NCBI GenBank assembly: GCA_019914945.1
Contig: CM034099.1
Span: forward strand, 8,445,001-8,509,000
Direction of reading: 5' to 3'
DNA from: Typha latifolia
Lineage: Eukaryota; Streptophyta; Magnoliopsida; Poales; Typhaceae
DNA: 64,000 nt
The translations under genes and the position numbers were made by a program. Positions 59,106-64,000 of the stretch are shown here, in pieces. Below the pieces are notes generated by a model. It was not told the DNA's origin, searched no databases, and saw only the letters and a list, made by a program, of their open reading frames with translations. Each line of letters starts with the position of its first letter. Position 1 is the stretch's first letter.

Positions 59106-60581
59106 CTTTCTTTGAAGATTAATTAAGTCTCAGTTCACTATTTGCGATTTCTGCTTTGGCGACTATTACATAAACCAGATGTGGATGGAGGTCAAGGAAG
59201 ACTTTCCCACTGTGCATTTTGTTGCTGCTGCTCAATCCGAAGGATCCTCAAATTTACAGGTTAAGCAGGCATCTGACCTACAATATTTCTTATTCGTTGG
59301 TTGCCAAAAATGCAGTGGTATGCTTCTTTCATTTCATTCGAGCCATTTGAAACTGTTGTTCCAGTTATCAGACTATTCAACCAGAGTAAATAGTCACCAA
59401 ACATTCTTCTAAGATTGTCCCTGGAATTGTGAATCCAGCTATTTGTATACACTTGAGCTTGCTTGCTTAGTTTTTTTTCTTTTTTTCCCTTACCTGACTT
59501 TTGGTGTAGATTTGTGCTTAAACGCTATAGTGAATTATTACTGGATCAACATTCGTTTGTTCGTCATGGCTTCTTATATAGTTTAATTTCCAAGTAGACG
59601 TAACAAATGGTGCCAAATTTTTTAAAAGCCATGTACAATCTATTGAGAAGGAATAAATTTGCATGTTTTGGCTTGTATTTTGCATTGCAGGTATGATTCT
59701 GTTAATGTATTCATGGCGATGTTTCATGACATGGTATCTAATGGAGTTTAGACGGAGAAAGGATGGTCACTTTTTGAGATCGTGAGGTTATATCGATGGT
59801 GTAGATAGCCATCTAGAATTTATGTACGACAATGATGATGCATCACAAATTATGAGTTATAGTAATTATGTGATCTACTTAAGCTACTCGTGCATATTTA
59901 ACAATCTTTCATTTATAAGGATTAGTCGAATCCAATTTTGGGAATAATCTTTTCTTCATTAGCGATTAAGGTTGAATTATGCCTATCAAAAGGCATAGGG
60001 AAAATGAAGGTAATGCCCTTCGTGGCTTAGGAAATAAGAGTCTTTTTCCTTTTGTTATGTTCTCCTCCATGCACATTTAATATATTAAGCAGGTTAAATA
60101 TACAAATTAATTAAGAGAATCTGCTTAAGCTACTCATCATCACAGCACGTCAAACCAGATTAAGCGATTCTGTACACTACGATACATCAGTTAATAACAA
60201 TTTTAATGAACTAAGATTAAGAATCTTCTCAAGGTAAAATTAAAATAATGGAGTTTAAAACCACAATCTCCCAAGCAATCAGCGGACCAGTTTCCCTCCA
60301 CAGTAGAGAAAATTAGAAACTACACGGGATTAATAAGGGCATACTGCAAAATTGGATGATGAATGACTGTTCTAACATGTACATAAAATTGCGATCCAAA
60401 AATATATCTATACAGGTATAATGAAACCTCTTTTATGGCAGCAATTGCAAAACTTTACCACCACAAACTCTACTACCTTAGTCTCTAAACAATAATTCTA
60501 TCGTCTTGGTGTCACTAAACAAGAGGGGAAAGAGAGGTGGAGCATCGCAATTTTTCGCCACACAAAAGAAGGATTCTGGTG
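59106..60581. other. Convergent 3' region between FPGS and the mitochondrial carrier
   Basis: Holds the 3' flanks of both genes, which point toward each other. The open frame at 59179-59412 is not conserved protein that I recognise. No element or RNA gene is seen. Confidence 0.5.
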
Positions 60582-63337
60582 CTACTCATCAGCAGGTGCA
60601 CCCATCAGGAAGGACTTCAGTGCCTCATAGGTCATGAAAACAATGCCGACGCTGGGAACAACTTTATAGTACTCAGGCAAGATACCTCTGTATAACCCTC
60701 TTAGACCTTCAGAGCGGACAATGTGGCCAAATGCCCCAAAGATACCCGACTTGTACACACGAGCTCTTCCAGCTGCCCCTTCCAACTGCATTCTCCGTCG
60801 CACAAGGTCCAAAGGAAATGTAACTGCAACAAAGTAGTGGTCTCAGTCACCACAAGAGAGCACAAAAAAAAAATAGAAAACCTTGCAGAACTAACTGGAA
60901 ATCCATGATAACCTGGAATGCCTGATACGGCATATTAATTTGGGAATAACTATAAGGTCGTCGTCTGCTATCTAAGTAACAATTAGTATCATAAAGATCA
61001 CAAAGAGAAACAATGAAAAATATGTGTACTCAGTGTCAACATTGTCATTAGATCAAGTACATTTAATAAAATTCTACTATTCATCCATCCTTTTTGCCTC
61101 CCCACACTCAGTCCTTTTTCAGAACAAATTAATTGTCTAGCCATAAGGGCGGTGCTTGCAGACTTGTACAATTTCTATCTCTTTGCAGAAAGAATATGTA
61201 AATGCAACTGCCTAATGGATGTTGTTAGTCAAACACAATAAGTCATGCAAAAAAGATTGATGCTGTGCAATTAGGAGCAACATGATTGGAATTAAGCAGT
61301 CTGCATCAGCTCCGAGAACTTTTGGCAGATAACAAGTTCTCTATAAGCTTCCAAGTAACTTCAGAATTGCTAGCAGAAAATCATCCGTAGATAGCTATGA
61401 ATAAATTTAGTCAGTTTGCACCAGCCTTGTTTCTAAGTGAACATCAAAGTATCCCAAACACCAATGAGAATCAAGCCCGACTCACATGCACTAGTAGATG
61501 TACAATTTGACTGCAACTGACAATCAATACTACTAAAACTGATTTTTTTATGGTAATGATCCATCCGAACTTTACCAGTTGCTCAACAGTAACTGACTCA
61601 ATAGTAAATGAGACACACGAACTAGAGACAACCTATTTGAAATAAACAACTCAGGTAAATCAAGTGCCAAAATCAACAACCGAGTCAAATCAAGGCAATA
61701 TTAACAATAGTTGTAAAAGCTAATGTACTACATACTAACAATTTCATGTTCACTATTACAGGGGCATGTTTTGCCTTCTACTCCTGTTTACACTGACTGT
61801 AACACGGGGGGAAGATTTCTAGTATGTAAAAGGGAGGTCCAGCGATGCCTGATTTAAGTTCCATTAACAGAAAACAGATATAAGAAACAGGAGAATCAGG
61901 CACTATCCCTCTCAGATAAGAGTTGTGGCAATCTTGCAGATATACATAAGACCTGTTAAGGTAATCATGTGTAACAAATTGGGTAAATTAAAAAAAAGGC
62001 ACTTCAGTGGAGATGAAATTCAGAAATGTCACCAAGTCATTCCTGATGAATGTCTAAACATAACAACCAAAAGTCCAGGTCTTACATGAAAAGCATGAGG
62101 CAGATCAATGCAGTACCCTACAGATCTATACATCAAATTCTTTAATATTGAACAAGCACATGTTTAAAATTTAAAATGTTAAACATGTTATAATGGGGCA
62201 TTTTTGGATGTCCAAACTCCAAACTGTATACTCCATGCTTAGCTAGATATACATGATAAGACTTTCACAAACCAGATAGACTTTGATTCCAGAGTAGAGC
62301 ACAGTGATGAACATGAGAGAGGAGAGCTGGCTGTCTTTTGCTGCAACTCCATCAGATACATGAACTGCTAATAAATATATCAGTATACAGTTTTAACTTC
62401 TAATTTCTTTTATGCCCCATTCTTAAGTCTTAACTTCATTTTCCTTGGAAAAACAGAAAATTCTAGGTTTACATATCAAAAGATGGTTTTTAGCAGACAT
62501 AAAGGAGGATGGCTCATTAAAGCACTCAATGGCTGATGGTGCAGGAATTTATAAATCATAGTGATGGATTACTTTCTGTGTTGCTAACCATATCATGGCA
62601 CACATTAATCAAGCTTATGGTCAGAAAAAAAAACCTATGATCTTTAATCAAACTGAATGAATGTGAAGTTTGTTCATTGTGATTTAGCATCAACATCAAA
62701 GGAAATAGACTAATAACTTATTATTGATCAGCATTCATTCAATAGAAACTAAATTCAAATAAACATTGTACAATAAAATCCAGAACAACACAGAAAAAAA
62801 GTTGTGCTAAAGATTAAAATACTGTTCTGGATTCTATATTCCACCCAAAGTAATACATTTTGACTTTTGTTTTATGACAGTATCAATCCGTAATCTTCTT
62901 AAGATAAATTTGTTATAAAATGGTCCAACCATAGCATCTTACCTGTTGATGATGCAATGCCAGAAAGACTTCCACAAGCCAGGCTAACTAAGACAGCAGA
63001 ATCCTGTGGCCTGATATCCGCATAGTTCAGAGATACATCAAAAGTGAGTACATGGGATGTAGTGTACGAAATTCTAAATTAACAATAATCAAGGACTCAC
63101 CTTCTGATGTGCCAATAGGATCTCAAGGTTTCATAAACAGAAAAGCTGATTGCTATACTAGGCCCCACTCCCTGCAACTTAAAATAGTCAACTGCAGCCC
63201 AGATGAAATATAAAACTGCAAATATATGAACTCACCAACAATGTAGCACCAAGACCCTTGTATAACCCTCTGACACCCTCATCTCTGCAAATGGCATAAA
63301 GTGCATGCGATATGCCTCTGTAATATATAGTATTTGT
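60582..63337 (-). CDS. Mitochondrial substrate carrier (SLC25 family), last four exons
   Basis: Minus-strand exons 63337-63236, 63171-63101, 63010-62943 and 60823-60582; 483 nt, 160 residues, ending TAG. The reading starts TNTIYYRGISHALYAICRDEGVRGLYKGLGATLLGVGPSIAISFSV (split across exons), the end of repeat 2. A third repeat follows with LVSLACGSLSGIASS, the signature PLDLVRRRMQLEG (PxDxxR), SEGLRGLYRGILPEYYKVVPSVGIVFMTYE and a short tail. This matches the plant group annotated as mitochondrial substrate carrier family protein B. These inner-membrane six-span carriers move nucleotides or cofactors; this member's substrate is not known from sequence. The first exons lie beyond the right edge. 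The last intron is 2.1 kb. Confidence 0.92.
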
Positions 63338-64000
63338 CTGCAGAAATTAAGATAAAAAGAAGTTTCATAAATAAGCAGTTCAATAGGCATCTCTTGGGCC
63401 AGTCAGATATAAAACATCCTTATGGGGAAAAAAACAATGATTGAAAGTACCAAGCATGGGCATGGTAGCTATCAATATAGAAAAGCCACCGTACATATCT
63501 ATACGATAAAAGACCACAAAGTACCACACCAATATTATATTGAAACAATATGATTGAAATGGATGGGATTTGCCAAACCATACTAAGATTACAACAGTTC
63601 CTGTTCAATCAACACTCATAAGTTTGACCTCGGACAATCAGAACTATATTGCAAAATTGGTTGAAATGCAGCCAGAAAATGCTGAACTGAATAATGAAAT
63701 CATTTCATCAGAAAAAAAAGAAAAAGAATAATGAAATCAACTTTAATCCTTTTCCTCCCAATATCCCAAATTTTCCCTATTCCTTAAACAATTCATCTAT
63801 TAATTAATTTGCTAACATAGTAGTCAAGGATCATCAAAGTTCTCAAATACACCTCCATTTTGCTAAAGACAGTGCCTACACCTACACAAGGGGTCTCGTA
63901 AATTTTAAAATGACAAACTTATAAATTAGTATGCCAAAAGAAACTGAAGCTAAATCTGTCCATACCACAGATCTGGAAGGCAGTTAAAATCTACTAGTAG
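63338..64000 (-). other. Intron of the mitochondrial carrier gene
   Basis: Follows an acceptor (minus strand ttctgcag) at its left edge. No further exon is seen before the window ends, so the preceding donor lies outside. Confidence 0.6.

Overview
This window is plant nuclear DNA. Its genes are split by AT-rich introns with canonical splice sites, it is full of retrotransposons and hAT-type elements, and it encodes plant-only families (pectin methyltransferase CGR2/3, wall-associated-kinase-like receptor, CASP-like protein, ESF1/PCP-B-type cysteine-rich peptide). The very GC-rich coding sequence of the receptor kinase beside AT-rich spacers suggests a monocot. I cannot name the species from sequence alone.

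Layout, left to right. 1-8.5 kb: the last exon of a tropinone-reductase-like dehydrogenase, a broken exon of a small cysteine-rich peptide gene, a LINE relic and a hAT-type MITE with perfect 8-bp target duplications. 8.6-16.3 kb: a complete six-exon Golgi CGR2/CGR3-type gene whose introns hold a SINE-like element and a Copia-type LTR with a triplicated primer-binding site. 16.6-18.1 kb: a patchwork between two direct repeats. It carries a copy of the promoter and first exon of the CASP-like gene found at 38 kb, a second diverged copy of that exon in inverted orientation, and a copy of the 3' flank of the MAM33 gene found at 43.5 kb. 20.6 kb: a small one-exon gene of the MEGLIP type. 23-25 kb: a second MITE family, a long TA run and a Ty3/gypsy relic. 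26.6-29.0 kb: a WAK-like receptor kinase with an apparent GC-AG intron. 29.3-37.8 kb: a Copia-type LTR element on the minus strand that lacks reverse transcriptase, carries an extra plant-transposon ORF relic, and ends 7 bases from the CASP-like stop codon. 37.8-38.4 kb: the CASP-like gene. 39.0-39.9 kb: a solo LTR of the same family. 40.1-41.4 kb: a two-exon secreted cysteine-rich peptide gene. 42.2-43.5 kb: a mitochondrial MAM33/p32-type gene. 44.3-45.2 kb: a tandem array. 47.2-59.1 kb: a complete 16-exon folylpolyglutamate synthase with nested hAT elements in its introns. 60.6-63.3 kb: the last four exons of a mitochondrial carrier that continues past the right edge.

The host genes do not form an obvious pathway. 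The striking features are small and structural: two members of a cysteine-rich peptide family (one broken), a CASP exon duplicated as an inverted repeat that could give a hairpin RNA matching the CASP-like gene, and a retroelement that has replaced that gene's 3' flank. All splice models were read by eye. Each complete model gives a total length divisible by three and an uninterrupted protein.
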